Below, one piece after another: positions 13,490-24,479 of a stretch of DNA of 64,000 nt. A program made the translations under genes and the position numbers. The stretch's first letter is position 1, and every line of letters begins with the position of its first letter. The notes under the pieces were generated by a model that had not been told where the DNA came from, made no database searches, and saw only the letters and a list, made by a program, of their open reading frames with translations. Location: positions 107,086,226 through 107,150,225 of the forward strand of contig NC_088780.1 of assembly GCF_958450345.1 (NCBI RefSeq), given 5' to 3'. Source of the DNA: Calliphora vicina (lineage: Eukaryota > Arthropoda > Insecta > Diptera > Calliphoridae).

Positions 13490-13930
13490 AACTACTCTGT
13501 TTAGGAACTAAACATTTTTAATGTCCCCCTTGTATGGGGACCAGTGACAAATGTTGCCCGATTTTCGCTATACTTTATAGTATAATTTCAGAGTACTTAG
13601 AACTAATTTGTGCAACATTTTTGATTGCTCAAACAGTATTCCGGGGAGACATTTGTAAGGCGACTATGTGAAATCATGGACCGATATTGCCCATTTTCAA
13701 TACCAAACTAACCTTATCAACCGAGAGTATTTGTGGAGCAGCCACACAGCCTTTCGTTTGGGCCTTATCGTGTTTTCAACAGCCAGATGGACGGAAAAAG
13801 CTAGATCGTCTTAGAATCTTATGAGGTCCCAGGATTTATATACTGTTTGGTTCTGTGGCCAATATTTCGATATGTTACTACGGAATGATTTAATAGTGGG
13901 AATAAAAAGTATTGAGTAGCATCCAAAGTA
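13490..13930 (+). mobile_element. Helitron-like element, family H3, partial
   Basis: It shares TTGTATGGGGACCAGTGACA, CAAACAGTATTCCGGGGA, TCATGGACCGATATTGCCCA and GGGCCTTATCGTGTTTTCAA with the copy at 52960-53262. The order of blocks parallels H1 and H2. The terminal hairpin and GGGTATAA end are not visible here. Confidence 0.7.
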
Positions 13931-13984
13931 CACAAAAATATGTATTGAGTAGTCAAAACTTTTCACATTTTACACCTTTAAAGT

Positions 13985-14890
13985 GTTTTTCTATGTGAAC
14001 TCTTTAAATAATAAAGTTACTTCAGTTATCTTTTTGGGCGTGGTGATCCACATACGCTTAAAATCCGGCATGTCCTGGGATACCTTTCGTGTGTCCTTTA
14101 ATTCTTTTTTTTCAAGAGCCCAATACATTTCCACAGGCCAAAGTTCTGGACAGTTGGTTGGATTTGTCTCTCGTTGTACAAAATTTACATTATTGTTGAA
14201 GGGCCTTTTTTCCATAGTGCCAAGTCAGGCCAGAAATATGAAGGCACTCTGTGCCTTTTTAAGAAAGGTAAAAGCTGTTTTTGTAGGCAATCCGTAATAT
14301 ATATTTCTGTGTTTATCGTGCCTGGTGTGACAAATGATTGGCTTCTTTTACCACAATTGCAAGAAACAGAAGAAACTTTTTGGGGATTTTTTTTATCCGG
14401 TATAGTTCTTGACATAAGTTTGACCTCAATTATTTTCGCTCGTTATTTTGCTTTTTAGTGCCCCGATCTAAGGGTTGCGGGTTCGATTTCTGCCAGAGAC
14501 TCTTGGTGTTTCTGCAGACAAGCAAAACGATTCGCAGTTCGTGTGTTTTTTAAAGTTCCTTAACGCATTGCGATGTGGAACTTTGTGAACTTTATACGAC
14601 TTCAGCCAAGCATTAGCTTTGGCTCTGCGTACAAAATAATCAGATCATTTAACTTTACGAGTTGCTATTCTGATAGAAGTGTTTGGTGCTCTTCGAAAGT
14701 GATGTTCGACTTCTATTGCCTTACCAATATCTGTGAGACCTTTTTTTCTTCCTGATCCTTTCATGATCAAGTTTTCCCTATAATGTTTAATGGCTTTGGA
14801 AACCTTCAGATCTTTTGCTTTTTATTTGAAAGTCCATTTTGGTTTTAAATATTTTTTCACGTACTTTTTTTCGGTGACCATTTTTACCGA
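13985..14890 (-). pseudogene. Decayed DD37E-related transposase, interrupted by a SINE
   Basis: The minus-strand translation shows shattered homology to the intact transposase. The start lies near 14880 (MVTEKKYV). The N-terminal half includes RAPNTS and SDYFVR followed by AKANAWLKSYKVHKVP. The C-terminal half carries CNCGKRSQSFVTPGTINTEI, YFWPDLA and TNCPELWPVEMYWALEKKEL. Stops and frameshifts break it, the second catalytic region is damaged after PDLA, and a tRNA-derived SINE (14458-14551) sits at the counterpart of residue 125. No TIRs were found. Amino-acid divergence from the 38511 copy suggests a separate, older subfamily. Confidence 0.88.
14458..14551 (+). mobile_element. tRNA-derived SINE, copy B (internally deleted head)
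   Basis: This copy shares the block GCGGGTTCGATT, then CAGAGACTC, TGCAGACAAGCAAAACG and TTCGCAGTT with the fuller copy at 16716-16859. The pol III B box is GGTTCGATTTC (14480-14490). The segment between the A box and the B box found in the fuller copy is missing here. It ends in a short T run and interrupts the mariner relic, so it inserted after that copy arrived. Confidence 0.75.
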
Positions 14891-14894
14891 AATA

Positions 14895-15964
14895 ATAGTA
14901 GAAAATTAATGATTTATAAAAGATTATATCTGACATAATTTATTAAAAAAATATTAATTTGTAGGACCAAGGATAAGTTTTGGCTGGAATAGTGTGTATA
15001 CGTTTTTTTGATTCACTCTTTATTTTACTAAAAATTAGAGTACAATAATAGCATTCATGATAATACAGCATGTTGTTAAATTCATTAGTGTTTTACTTTA
15101 TACGAACTGCAAAATCTACTTCTTTATCGCTTCTTTGGAAGTTGTTTTTTCGCTATACAAAGCAAAGTAGTTGATACCCGTTATACCTTCAATTCCGTAC
15201 TATTGTTTGCTTTTACATAATTTCAATTTATTAAATATTTATCAATATTTGTGCACATTATTTAATGCCCCCATAAACGTTTCCTTTTTTTATTTTCGTA
15301 TTTTAACATTTCAATTGTTTTGCTCAACCTCCTACAAAACAAATTAAGCTCCCCATTTGTTCATTACATCCGTTTGTTTCTCACCCCTAACAATAATGGA
15401 CTTATTGCTGATTTAGCAAAAAAAAAATATATAAAAATTGTGTGGAAAAAACACAACACAAAACAAAAAAAGATACTAAAATGGCAAAAGTCTCATCAAT
15501 AAATGGAGTAAAGTGACAGTTGGCAAAAATAATGTGTTCAATTTCATTTATTCATTCGTTCATTCATTCATTCATTTGGAATTGTGTGATGTAGTTGTTG
15601 TTCATTGTTCAAATTATATTGTACAAAGTACAGTGACTGTGTATTTGTTCGTTCGTTAGTTTGTATGAATGAAACATTGAACATATGAATTGAATGAATG
15701 TGTTTTGTAGTTGAAATATTTTTACTTAAACGTTTATGACCCCAAATGACAGATGTAATTTGTAATTTACGAATTTATATTGAACATAAATAAAATAAAT
15801 ATTTATTGATTTATTGTTCGTTTAAAAACATTAAATAATAAATTTGTGGCTGTGGGGAGTAGGGATTGTGTACAAAAATAAAAAATAAGTTAGAATACAA
15901 TATTTGGCTGTGTTTAATATTAAATACCCTCCATCACAAATTTAAGGCAAAGTGTGGACAAAGG
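14895..15964. other. AT-rich DNA, unassigned
   Basis: Contains the TTCA microsatellite at 15546. Otherwise no gene or repeat structure was found. Confidence 0.45.
15546..15578. repeat. TTCA microsatellite
   Basis: About seven imperfect ATTC/TTCA tetranucleotide units. Confidence 0.85.
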
Positions 15965-15968
15965 TTAA

Positions 15969-16469
15969 CTCTTTGCGGTTTGGTGGTTAGTTTACTAACC
16001 ACATTTTCCATAGTCTTTAAAACATAGTTTATTGTCATCTATTGCCATTTTGCTAAACAATTATATTTGTTAAAGTCATCATTTATGATTTTTTGCTCTG
16101 GTTAGATAAATATATTAATTTGAAAATATTGTAAAAATCAGTTTGTTTAAGAGACTTTTAATTCAATAAAAAAAGCACAGAGTGTGTGTTTATTGTTCAT
16201 CGAATTCAGTGTGTGGTCAGAAAATTTAGTCAAAAATATTCGATTTCCAAAAAATTTATACGAACCAAACATTTTTATCATAGTTATTTTTAATGTCAGT
16301 GGTTAGTAAACTAACCACTTCACCCCACAAAAACCTAGGAATGGGGTGGTTTTTTGTTAATGTTTTGATCAATTTTTTCTTACTTTTTATAATAAACTAA
16401 CCTTGATTAAAGTAAAAATTCAATTGTTTTGATTTTAAACTTATACACAAAAAAGCGTGGCTAAAAGAG
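15969..16469. mobile_element. piggyBac-like MITE with TTAA target sites
   Basis: TTAA flanks both ends (15965-15968 and 16470-16473), the signature of piggyBac insertion. The ends share CTCTTT in inverted orientation. Just inside each end lies a near-palindrome: GTGGTTAGTTTACTAACCAC at the left (15982-16001) and its reverse complement at about 16300-16319. No transposase. The short TIR makes the superfamily call moderate. Confidence 0.68.
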
Positions 16470-16489
16470 TTAAAGGTTTTTGTTGTGAC

Positions 16490-17098
16490 TAGAGTGTCCA
16501 AAAAACCGGAAAATTTAAAAAACCGGTTTCCGGTTTAACCGAAAAAGTGTGTTTTTGAAAAAACCGGTTTCGATTATTATCTTTTAAAAAAACCGGTTAA
16601 GCGGTTTCGGTTTTTGCTTTCAAAAAAACCGGTTAACCGGTTCATATTAAATTTTTATTTAATGGAAATTTAGCCTTTGAATTCTTTATGCAACTATTTT
16701 ATATCTTTTACGATATTTTTTTTTTTTTTTTTAAAACAAACACAAACTGCGAAGCGTTTTGCTTGTCTGCAGCTACACCCAGAGTCTCTGGCGGGAATCG
16801 AACCCGCAAACCTCAGATTAATAGTCCAGCACACTATCGACTAGTCTATCAGGGCACCCATGTTGTCAATGTTGTCAAATGCTACAATTTTCTATAAAAT
16901 AAATCAATATTTTTAAAAATGGTATCAAAGTTTTTAATAAATATGTTTGAATAAGCTTTAGAAAATAAATTTAATTAAAACCGGTTAACCGTCTTCCAAA
17001 AACCGGTTTGTCAAAAAACCGAAAAGTTAAAAAAACCGAAACCGCTGGAGTTTACAAAGATAAAAAACCGGTTTTCGGTTTCGGTTTTGGATACTCTA
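16490..17098. mobile_element. hAT-like non-autonomous element (MITE) with ACCGGTT arrays
   Basis: The ends are inverted copies of TAGAGTRTCCAAAA. The flanking 8 bp GTTGTGAC is repeated exactly at 16482-16489 and 17099-17106, the target duplication length of hAT transposons. Subterminal regions carry repeated palindromic AACCGGTT and AAACCGAAACC motifs on both sides (16505-16642 and 16977-17085). No transposase is present. The centre has received SINE copy A. The left TSD is nine bases right of the piggyBac-like MITE at 15969-16469. Confidence 0.88.
16716..16859 (-). mobile_element. tRNA-derived SINE, copy A (fullest copy)
   Basis: On the minus strand a tRNA-like head is followed by a short unique body and a 17-base poly(A) tail (T run 16716-16732). 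The T arm GCGGGTTCGATTCCCGC (plus coordinates 16791-16807) forms a perfect 5 bp stem with a 7-base loop and contains B box GGTTCGATTCC (16794-16804). A weak A box, TAGACTAGTCG, lies at 16838-16848. The anticodon-arm counterpart GACTATTAATCTGAGG resembles tRNA-Lys, which has GACTCTTAATCTCAGG; that parentage is my inference. The copy sits inside the hAT-like MITE 16490-17098. Three copies in 64 kb argue for a dispersed SINE and not a tRNA gene: the acceptor stem does not pair. Confidence 0.82.
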
Positions 17099-17126
17099 GT
17101 TGTGACTCAATTTTGCATATGAATTA

Positions 17127-18880
17127 AGGAGTGAGATCGAAAAAAAATCTTAACATACAAAAATGTTAAAAAAGAAATCACTAAACCTACAGTCTTGATT
17201 TTTATATTTGATTGAAATTATTACAAAAAATATTATTTTTATAGTTCTAATCAATAGTGATGAATTTATGAACCTTTTCCAGAAACCCTTCCATTAAGGT
17301 TTTTATAGAGCATTCTGTCACTTTGTTCGAACAGGTTGTCCATCCCCGTTTAAAATCTACCACACTTTTGGACACTTTTTTGTGCTCTTCAATTCTCTTT
17401 TAACAAGATCCCAATATCTCTCCACTGGCCTTAGTTCCAGGCAGTTTGGAGAATTTGCCTCTCTTGATACAAATACCACATTATTGATCTTGTACCACTC
17501 AAGACCTTGCTTACCATAGTTTCCGGATGCCGAATCAGGCTAAAAAGAAGTGGGCACATTAAGAAGGAAGCATTCTCTTCTGTAAACATTCTTTTATGTA
17601 AATTTCGGTATTTATAGAACCCTTTGCAACTAATGTTTGGCATCTTTTGCCGCATATTGCATGCCATACCAAGAACTTTTTGGAAACATTTTCTGCTTTT
17701 AGGTCCTAAACTTTTCTACAACAATCCCTCGAGCATCAGAAACATAAAACAAGTAAGGAAGTATGGTCGGTCAAGCCCGACCATATAATACCCTACACTA
17801 AGTAAAAGAGCAAAAACATTTTTCTTTTAAAATTTCAATAATTTAAATTTTTGAGTGATTTTCGGAAGTGGGCCTTATATGGGGGCTATGACTAATTATG
17901 GACCGATCGCCATGAAATTAGGTCGTGTGATTTTTGTCTATATTAAAGTTAACTATGTTGAATTTTGTGTGTATACCGACATTTTTAAGCGATTTATGCA
18001 CGTTAAAGTGATTTTTGGAAGCGGGTCTATATGGGAGCTATGACTAATTATGGACCGATCGTAACAAAATTTGGTGACATGAATTTTGTGTATATAAAAC
18101 TTATTTGTGTAGATACATATATAAATTAAACATTTATGACCGATAAAGTCCAATTTCGAGAGGACATTTGTATGGGGGCTAGGTCAAATAATGGACCGAT
18201 TTCAGTCAGTTTCAATAGACTTGGTCCTTGAGCCGAAAAAATAATATGTACCAAATTTCATCGAAATATCTTCAAAGTTGCGGCCTGTACTCTGCGCACA
18301 AGGTTTACATGGACAGCCAGCCAGCCGACCAGACGGACGGACGGACATCGTTTATTCGACTCAGAAAGTGATTCTAAGTCGATCGGTATACTTTAAGGTG
18401 CGTGTTAGACCCACTATGGTGGTGTAGGGTATAAATATTGACCCGGAAGCTGCGAAAAATTGTCCATACGTACGTTTCGTCATCCATTATGCAGCAGGTA
18501 TATTTTTTGTATAAAATATGACTTCAATTTCTGTGCTCTAAATTTTTAGCAGAACTTTTTGAGCCTTGTATGTTTTTAAAACTGCATTGGCTTTAACTTT
18601 GCTAACCGGGCTGCATTCCTACCAGATGTGTTGGGAGCTCTTTTGAAAATGCTTTCTATTTATTGGCTTTAGAAACATCATGTGGACCATTCCTTATACC
18701 AGAACCAGGTTTTCTATCAACGCACAAGTTCTCCCAATACATTGTAATTCAGTAATCATTGTAATCAGTTTGAAGGCACCCCTTTGATTGTTTGACCAAC
18801 TTTTTGTAGGACAACATTGGGTTTTGTTGAAAATATTTAATCATTTTAGCAGGCACTTTTTGCTCATCACTTTTCTATAA
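17127..18880 (-). pseudogene. Decayed DD37E transposon, interrupted by a Helitron-like element
   Basis: Read on the minus strand this is a diverged copy of the element at 38355. Its 3' terminus (17127-17152) carries the same AGGAGTGAGATCGAAAAA end. The C-terminal transposase region is recognisable around 17290-17520, including counterparts of the NCPE..PVERYW motif and the EWYK segment. The frame is broken by stops and frameshifts. A foreign block at 17749-18436 splits it within the segment matching residues 160-168 of the intact protein; homology resumes at 18437 and runs to the initiator region near 18867 (minus-strand ATGAGCAAAAAGTGCC). The 5' untranslated part and left TIR are missing, replaced by a second Helitron-like fragment from about 18878. 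Confidence 0.88.
17749..18436 (+). mobile_element. Helitron-like (DINE-like) element, family H2, full length
   Basis: It begins ACAAGTAAGGAAG, followed by a 9 bp hairpin TATGGTCGG/CCGACCATA (17762-17785). Subterminal ATACCCTACAC is mirrored by GTGTAGGGTAT at the 3' end, which closes GGGTATAA. Inside are tandem units of about 150 bp built on ATGGGGGCTATGACTAATTA and GGACCGATCG (from about 17852 and 18008), then a GACG-rich block. The intact mariner provides the empty site: flanks rejoin with no clear target duplication. Subterminal inverted repeats, hairpin, central tandem repeats and no TSD match DINE-1/Helentron-type elements of flies; that assignment is inference. Confidence 0.8.
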
Positions 18881-19211
18881 ATATTTATGACCGATATAGC
18901 CCTATTTCGGGAAGGAATTTGTATGGGGGCTAGGTGAAATAATGGAACGATTGCAGCCAGTTTCTAAAAGCTTCATCCTTGGGCTGAATCAAATGTATGT
19001 ACCAGATTTTACTGAAATATCTTCAAAATTGCGAACTGCTCTTTGCTCGTAAGGTTTATAGGGACAGCCAGCCAGTCAGCCAGAAGGATGAACGGACATC
19101 GTTTAAGTCATTCTAAGTCGAGCGATAGATATACTTTAAGGTGCGAATTAGACTAGTATTATTGGCCGTTACAAACATCAGCACTCCCCATTATGGTGGT
19201 GTAGGGTATAA
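18878..19211 (+). mobile_element. Helitron-like H2 fragment, 3' part
   Basis: It matches the 3' half of 17749-18436 from ATTTATGACCGATA through TTTGTATGGGGGCTAGGT to GGTGGTGTAGGGTATAA. The 5' hairpin and tandem units are absent. It abuts the broken end of the mariner relic and contains an extra segment, GGCCGTTACAAACATCAGCA, also seen in the copy at 1363. Confidence 0.8.
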
Positions 19212-19239
19212 AAATAACTCATAGTTTGGTCCTTAACTC

Positions 19240-19640
19240 TATTTCTACTAGACCGATTGTGCTGATTTGCAATACCAAACTACTTATGACAATAATAAAA
19301 GTGTTTGTAATTTCAACATTTTTCATTTGCGACACAATATTCGGGATCGTTAAATATAGCAGAGTCGATATAGCCTGCCCGCCTGTGTGTTGAAATCAAC
19401 TTTACGTAGCCCCCAAACAACTTACTTACATGATTCATACATCAATATATCCAGTATAGTCCCGGTTCGGTTAGTATTTAAAATCAAGAAAATCGGCCAA
19501 CAAATGACTGATATATAAGAAAAAACTAGGACAACCTCGTTTTTTTCCTATTTTTGATCTATATCTGGATTACTAAGTCATTAACATATACAGTATGAAT
19601 ATCAAATGATAGATATTTCAAAGACATTTCCAACGCCGTA
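19240..19640 (-). mobile_element. Helitron-like H1 fragment
   Basis: The minus strand matches the 3' half of 35071-35914, including the TTGCCGATTTT-type segment, GTTGATTTCAACACACAGGC and the end region ATTTGCGAC...CATTTTTCATTTGC. Both termini are missing. It lies 30 bp right of an H2 fragment. Confidence 0.65.
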
Positions 19641-20116
19641 TAAAACACACCAACTAATGATTGGAGTGTATATCGAATAATAAGAACAAAACATTTCGGA
19701 AGCTTTACACAAAATGTAGCACTCACCCTCTCCCTCATAAAATACGTGATTTTTATATGTTGAGTTCCCATTTGGGTACAGGTTTCTGTGTAATTAGAAG
19801 CTCCTCTTCAGATAATGAAAAAATTCATTATTAGTTTACTTCTAAGTAATGCATATTTTATGTACTAGTCATAGAAAAGTATGTTGTTTGAATTGCAAGT
19901 CATTATCAAGTTTATGCTGGGTAACCTAAGTATTTCACACAAACTATGGCTGGTTCTTTTAAAATGAATAGATTTTGGTAATTTGAACAGTTTATAATCA
20001 TTTCGTAGTTAACGAAATTTATTATACTTAATACGCATTTAATTAATTGCTATGATTTAATGTGGAATCACCAATTTTAGTTTAACAACAGAAACATATT
20101 TTTATTTGATATTTAG

Positions 20117-21214
20117 TAGGGTATTCAATCGATTAACCGTTAATCGGTTAACCGATTAATTTTAGACGGTTAACTGTTCGAATAATTTGAAATTGCCGAT
20201 TTTCAAATAACAAATAAACCAATTAATTTGTGTCGATTAACCGATTAACCGAAAATCCTTTTTTTTGCACTTAAAAAAATGCTTTTGTATTTATTTATCC
20301 GTTTCAATTCAAATACAAATTTCAAATTAAAATTAGATATTTTTTGAACATCCTATAAACATGATTAGTGAGTTGTATAACAACTGACATATTTAATTTA
20401 CATGTATTTGAAACTTTGTTTATATTTCCATGTATAGACGAAACTTTTTTTTAAATGAGTATTTTATCATAACTAAACGAAGCTATTAAATTAATCAAAA
20501 TCTAAAACAATCCAAAAAGGAATATTCTTTATCATGCTTTTGAGAGTTTTTTTCCAAGAAAAGTTTTATTAAATCTAAAGAAAAAAATCGTTTAAATTAT
20601 ATTCTTTTTATAAAAGATTATTTCAGAAGATCTCACTAAAACCCTAAAAAAACTCACACATCGCTAATTTGCTGCAACAACGTCATAATTCAAAAAAAGT
20701 TGTTTCGAGAAAAACGTCTTTGAATATTTTATGACATTTTACTATTTCTTAAATAAATTTTCAACATATCATGCGAATTCAGAAATATAAATAGTAGATG
20801 TTAATATCTTTCTAATCTGTATTTAACCCAAATTTTTACTTATCAAATATACGAGAAAACATGAATTTTAATTTTGATGTTTACAACAAAAAAACACTCT
20901 CACACAAAAAATAATTGACTTCTTTGAAAAGTGATACAACTATATGAAAGATTATAGAACAGCGCATATTTTGTATTACTCAGTTCAAAAAACACGGATT
21001 TTGAGTTATGACGTTGTTGCAACAAGTAGGCGATATGTATACAAAAATGATCTCAAATACCTTATTTGCTGTTTCTATAAAATTAAAATAGAAATTATTC
21101 GGTTAATCGAATAATTTTAAATTAACCGATTATTAACCGAATAAATCTAAACCTCGATTAATTATTTGCTCGATTAACCGATTAAACCAGAAACCCGATT
21201 AATTGAATACCCTA
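20117..21214. mobile_element. hAT-like non-autonomous element with CGATTAACCGATTAA arrays
   Basis: The 1098 bp element has inverted ends TAGGGTATTCAATYRATY and a perfect 8 bp duplication ATATTTAG (20109-20116 and 21215-21222). Subterminal blocks (20128-20250 and 21090-21205) are crowded with CGATTAACCGATTAA-type motifs. The architecture matches the element at 16490, with a different motif: short TIR beginning TAG(A/G)GT, 8 bp TSD and palindromic subterminal arrays. It has no coding capacity. An internal inverted repeat (20655-20705 against 20975-21035, core TGCAACAACGTCATAA) suggests a second element nested inside. Confidence 0.88.
20655..21035. repeat. Inverted repeat nested in the 20117-21214 MITE
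   Basis: The arms 20655-20705 and 20975-21035 share ATCGC, then CTGCAACAACGTCATAA and a TTCAAAA run in inverted orientation. The core TGCAACAACGTCATAA matches exactly. Total span is about 380 bp. No clean target duplication was seen, so an ancient nested MITE is likely but not proved. Confidence 0.6.
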
Positions 21215-21222
21215 ATATTTAG

Positions 21223-22267
21223 CAAGTTAAGGTGAACTAACAAGTTTTAAACACTTAAAAATACACAATGACATATTTGTCAACAACTCTGCCACATTTG
21301 TACAACAGTAACAACAACAATACAACAGCAATCAGACCTAAATACACAATGAAATGGCAAATATTGGCAACATGAGAAAGTGTCATCAGTCACACAACAA
21401 ACACTTAAAATATATACATACATGCATGCATAGTTACAAGTGATATAATGGTAGCATCATCATCGTATTTACGTACCATCACATATTATTATCACACATA
21501 AAAGCAAAAGCAACAATGAAACTAACAAATGTTTTTGTCATAGTTAATGTTTTGTTAGCACACTTCACCCGCTCCCCTCTCACACTACTCACCAGCCTAA
21601 CACATGTTTACTAAAATATTTAGAACATTTAATACATCTACAAAAGAGACAGACAGACCAGACCGACCGACTGGCAGATAGACGGACAGACGGATAGACA
21701 TCAGTTAGAAAGAAGTGTTAAAGTGTTGCAATGTAGTTGACTATATAAAATATGTAGAATAATGGTTTCAACACTGTACTGCGGCAACATCTGTGCAACA
21801 CGTAACGTGTTGTAATGTGCGAACGAAACAGTAGCAATGAATATTTATTTGCATGACATTCTAACTTGCATACGTTTGCTAAAATGTTTTATTTTATTTT
21901 CACACATTTTAATGTAGAAAAAGAAAAAAAACAAACTCAATTGCCACAGAGTATTGGTGCCACAGGCTCATGTTACTCATTTAACTCTTGAAAAATAACA
22001 ATATGACAGTTTAGTTGTCATTTGGTAATTTTTGTTGTAAACTATTTGCTAAATACTTAAATGTAGGTGTAATATTTGTATAGAGTACCATAGAAGACAG
22101 AATAATTGAATAAAAACAGACTAATTTCTTTCCTAATTCGATTCCAACCTATTTTGTAAAATAAAATTAATACTCTGAAAACATTCAAGAGTCAGCTCTG
22201 CTGAATCAGCAGTAGCTTGCGCTTGTCTCGTATCCCAAAAGAACGCGGAAATCACAATTACTCGAAC
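21223..22267. other. AT-rich DNA, unassigned
   Basis: ACAGACAGACC/GACGGACAGACGG-type short repeats occur near 21650-21700. No gene is recognisable. Confidence 0.45.
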
Positions 22268-23827
22268 CATGGGGCAGAATCGAAATTTTTGGAAATAAAT
22301 CTGGTATTTCTAAACGGCTAATCCTCTCAGGGTGAAATTTGACATGGGAGTATAAGTTATTATTCGAGTTTAAGTTATTAAAATGGACCCTACAAATGCT
22401 CCAGCGGCGGTGCTATGGGGGCTCAAAGTGTAAAGTAACATGTAAATTTTTTAAACACGTGTAATTTTTTGTTTCCCATCCGATTTCAAAGATTTTTACA
22501 TTTTTGGAAACCGCTCTGCTAGTTCTTGAAAAAACATGCTCGTGTCTGCTATTTATCTCTTAAAATTTTCAAGTTATAGGCATTTGAAAATTGAAATTTA
22601 TCCACTTTTTTAAAAAAATATAGGCCGTACTTTTGGACCGAATGGACTCGAAGTTTTTTTTGTTAGTTAGACAACTAAATTACCAATAATATGTAAAAGA
22701 TTTCAGAGCAATATCAATTACGGATGCAATAATAAACGATTTTCAATTTAAAAAATAGTAGATTTTTGCTGTTTTTAAAAAAAAAAAATTTCTTTAAGAA
22801 TATATACAAATTTTATGTTTTTCTGTAAGGTATCTTTACGGAGAACATTTTGATATATAAAACATTTCCTATTTTTTAATCTGTCGCCCCTACGCCCTTC
22901 GGAATTTGACCAATTTTTTTTATCAAAATTTCAAGTTTGGACCACATGTTCTAAAATCCCAAATCAGGGTCAGATAATTGAAAGTAGTTTTGGAAACCCT
23001 TGTGTGTTCCCTATTTATAGCCAAAGTGTTTTCCCAGCCCCGAAGGAAATGTGGACTCTATGGGCAAAAATGTAAAAAAATAAAATTTTTTGGACTTTCG
23101 CTCCAACTTCCCTTTGACCATTTGACAAGTTTTTTACATTTTGTTATTTAGAATGAAAAATTTAAAAAACGGTTAAAATTTCATTGAGGTGTGTTAATAA
23201 ATAAAGATTTTATTACATATTTATTGAGTTTGTAAAACGAAAATTTGCATCAAAATTTTAATAGGATTGCAATATTAGGAGCAATTTGAGATTTAAGATT
23301 TAAGTTAATTTTCAAGTCAATATCTCAATTATATTCAAAAATATGCCACTTTAAACCACCGTCCTTCAAAAATATTGCACTTTTTCATATTTTAATATGA
23401 CTAACTCAGAACCATTGACTGGTTGTTAAATAAAATATGAAAAAAATGTATAAAAATGTTTTATTATGAAAAACGGACGGAGATTTAAAGTGGCATATTT
23501 TTTAAACTAATTGAGATATTGACTTGAATTTTGTTAGTTCAAAAATAAACTTATCTAAACAAAAATATAGAGCGCTTTCCAAAAATGTAAAAATCTTTGA
23601 AATCGGATGGGAAACAAAAAAATGGCACGTGTTTAAAAATTTTATATGTCGAAGGTACCCTACTTTGAGCCATAGCCATAGCGCCGCCGCTGGAGCATTT
23701 GTAGCATAAATTTTAATAACTTAAACTCCAACAGTCCTCGTCTATGCCCATGTCAAATTTCTAAACGGCTTATCCGATCAGAAATGCCAGATTTATTTCC
23801 AAAAAATTTCCATTCTGCCCCAGTGTG
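22268..23827. mobile_element. Long foldback element, GGGGCAGAAT family, copy 1
   Basis: Arms of about 240 bp (22268-22510 and 23575-23827) are inverted copies containing GGGGCAGAATSGAAATTTTT, AATAAATCTGG, ATTTGACATGGG, GCTCCAGCGGCGG and TTTGTTTCCCATCCGATT. The centre is AT-rich and has no transposase frame. A second inverted repeat lies inside (23312-23527). The termini are mutated (CATGGGGC and CACTGGGGC), and no target duplication is clear. Confidence 0.8.
23312..23527. repeat. Inverted repeat inside foldback copy 1
   Basis: The arms 23312-23375 and 23472-23527 share TTCAAGTCAATATCTCAATT, AAAAATATGCCACTTTAAA and CCGTCC in inverted orientation. They are absent from copy 2 at 51526, so this is probably a nested insertion. 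Confidence 0.7.
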
Positions 23828-23949
23828 CATTGTAATAGTTGGATTTTGTTGGTACTCTTAAAATTATGTCATAGTTCCAGAACCTTTGAGATTTATGGGT
23901 GGTATATAAGTCCATGTCCTGATATTTTTCAAAATTTCTATTCTTAATG

Positions 23950-24475
23950 ATTTAAATATATGAGGGTTTTATGTCAAGTTTCCAAAATACAATTTTTGTG
24001 TTAAAACATTTATATTGATAGATATCCCACTCGCATCCCACTAAGTGACCAAATAGGTCTTAAAGAAAAAGACCTAAGCTTTCTATTGAGAAAAAAGGGC
24101 CCATTTTTAAAAAAAAAATAGAAAAAAGTTTTTGATTTCGGGAAAAAAATTATTAAAATTTTTTTATTTTTTTTAAAATATTTTTCGAATATTTTTTTAA
24201 AATATTTTTTCGCAAGATTGAAGAAAGAGCTATTTAAACTATTTGGGACACATTTTGCTAAGAACAATAGATAATAAGTTACATGGATAAGAAAAAACAC
24301 CTGCTTGCCAAAATGTCAAATTTTGACCCCCTCTAACTAAGAGAGTTCTGGACCGATCTTGTTGAAAAATTGAATTACTATCCAATTTGCACTACCTTAG
24401 TCCAAATTTCATCCCGATCGGAAGACAAGGATTTTACAAGTTGGTTCACTTGACATGAGATCCATATGTCTAAAA
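23950..24475. mobile_element. Inverted-repeat element with tandem centre, copy 1
   Basis: It shares with 26637-27480 the unit TTGATAGATATCCCACTCGC + ACCAAATAGGTCTTAAAGAA, the segment GACCCCCTCTAACT.AGAGAG and the end AGTTGGTTCACTTGACATG. Only one tandem unit is present. The left end TATGAGGGTTTTATGTCAAG is a diverged copy of the right end. Confidence 0.65.
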
Positions 24476-24479
24476 TGGA

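Noticed and set aside
16688..16897. 69-codon plus-strand frame
   Set aside because: It is an antisense reading of SINE copy A and its poly(A) tail.
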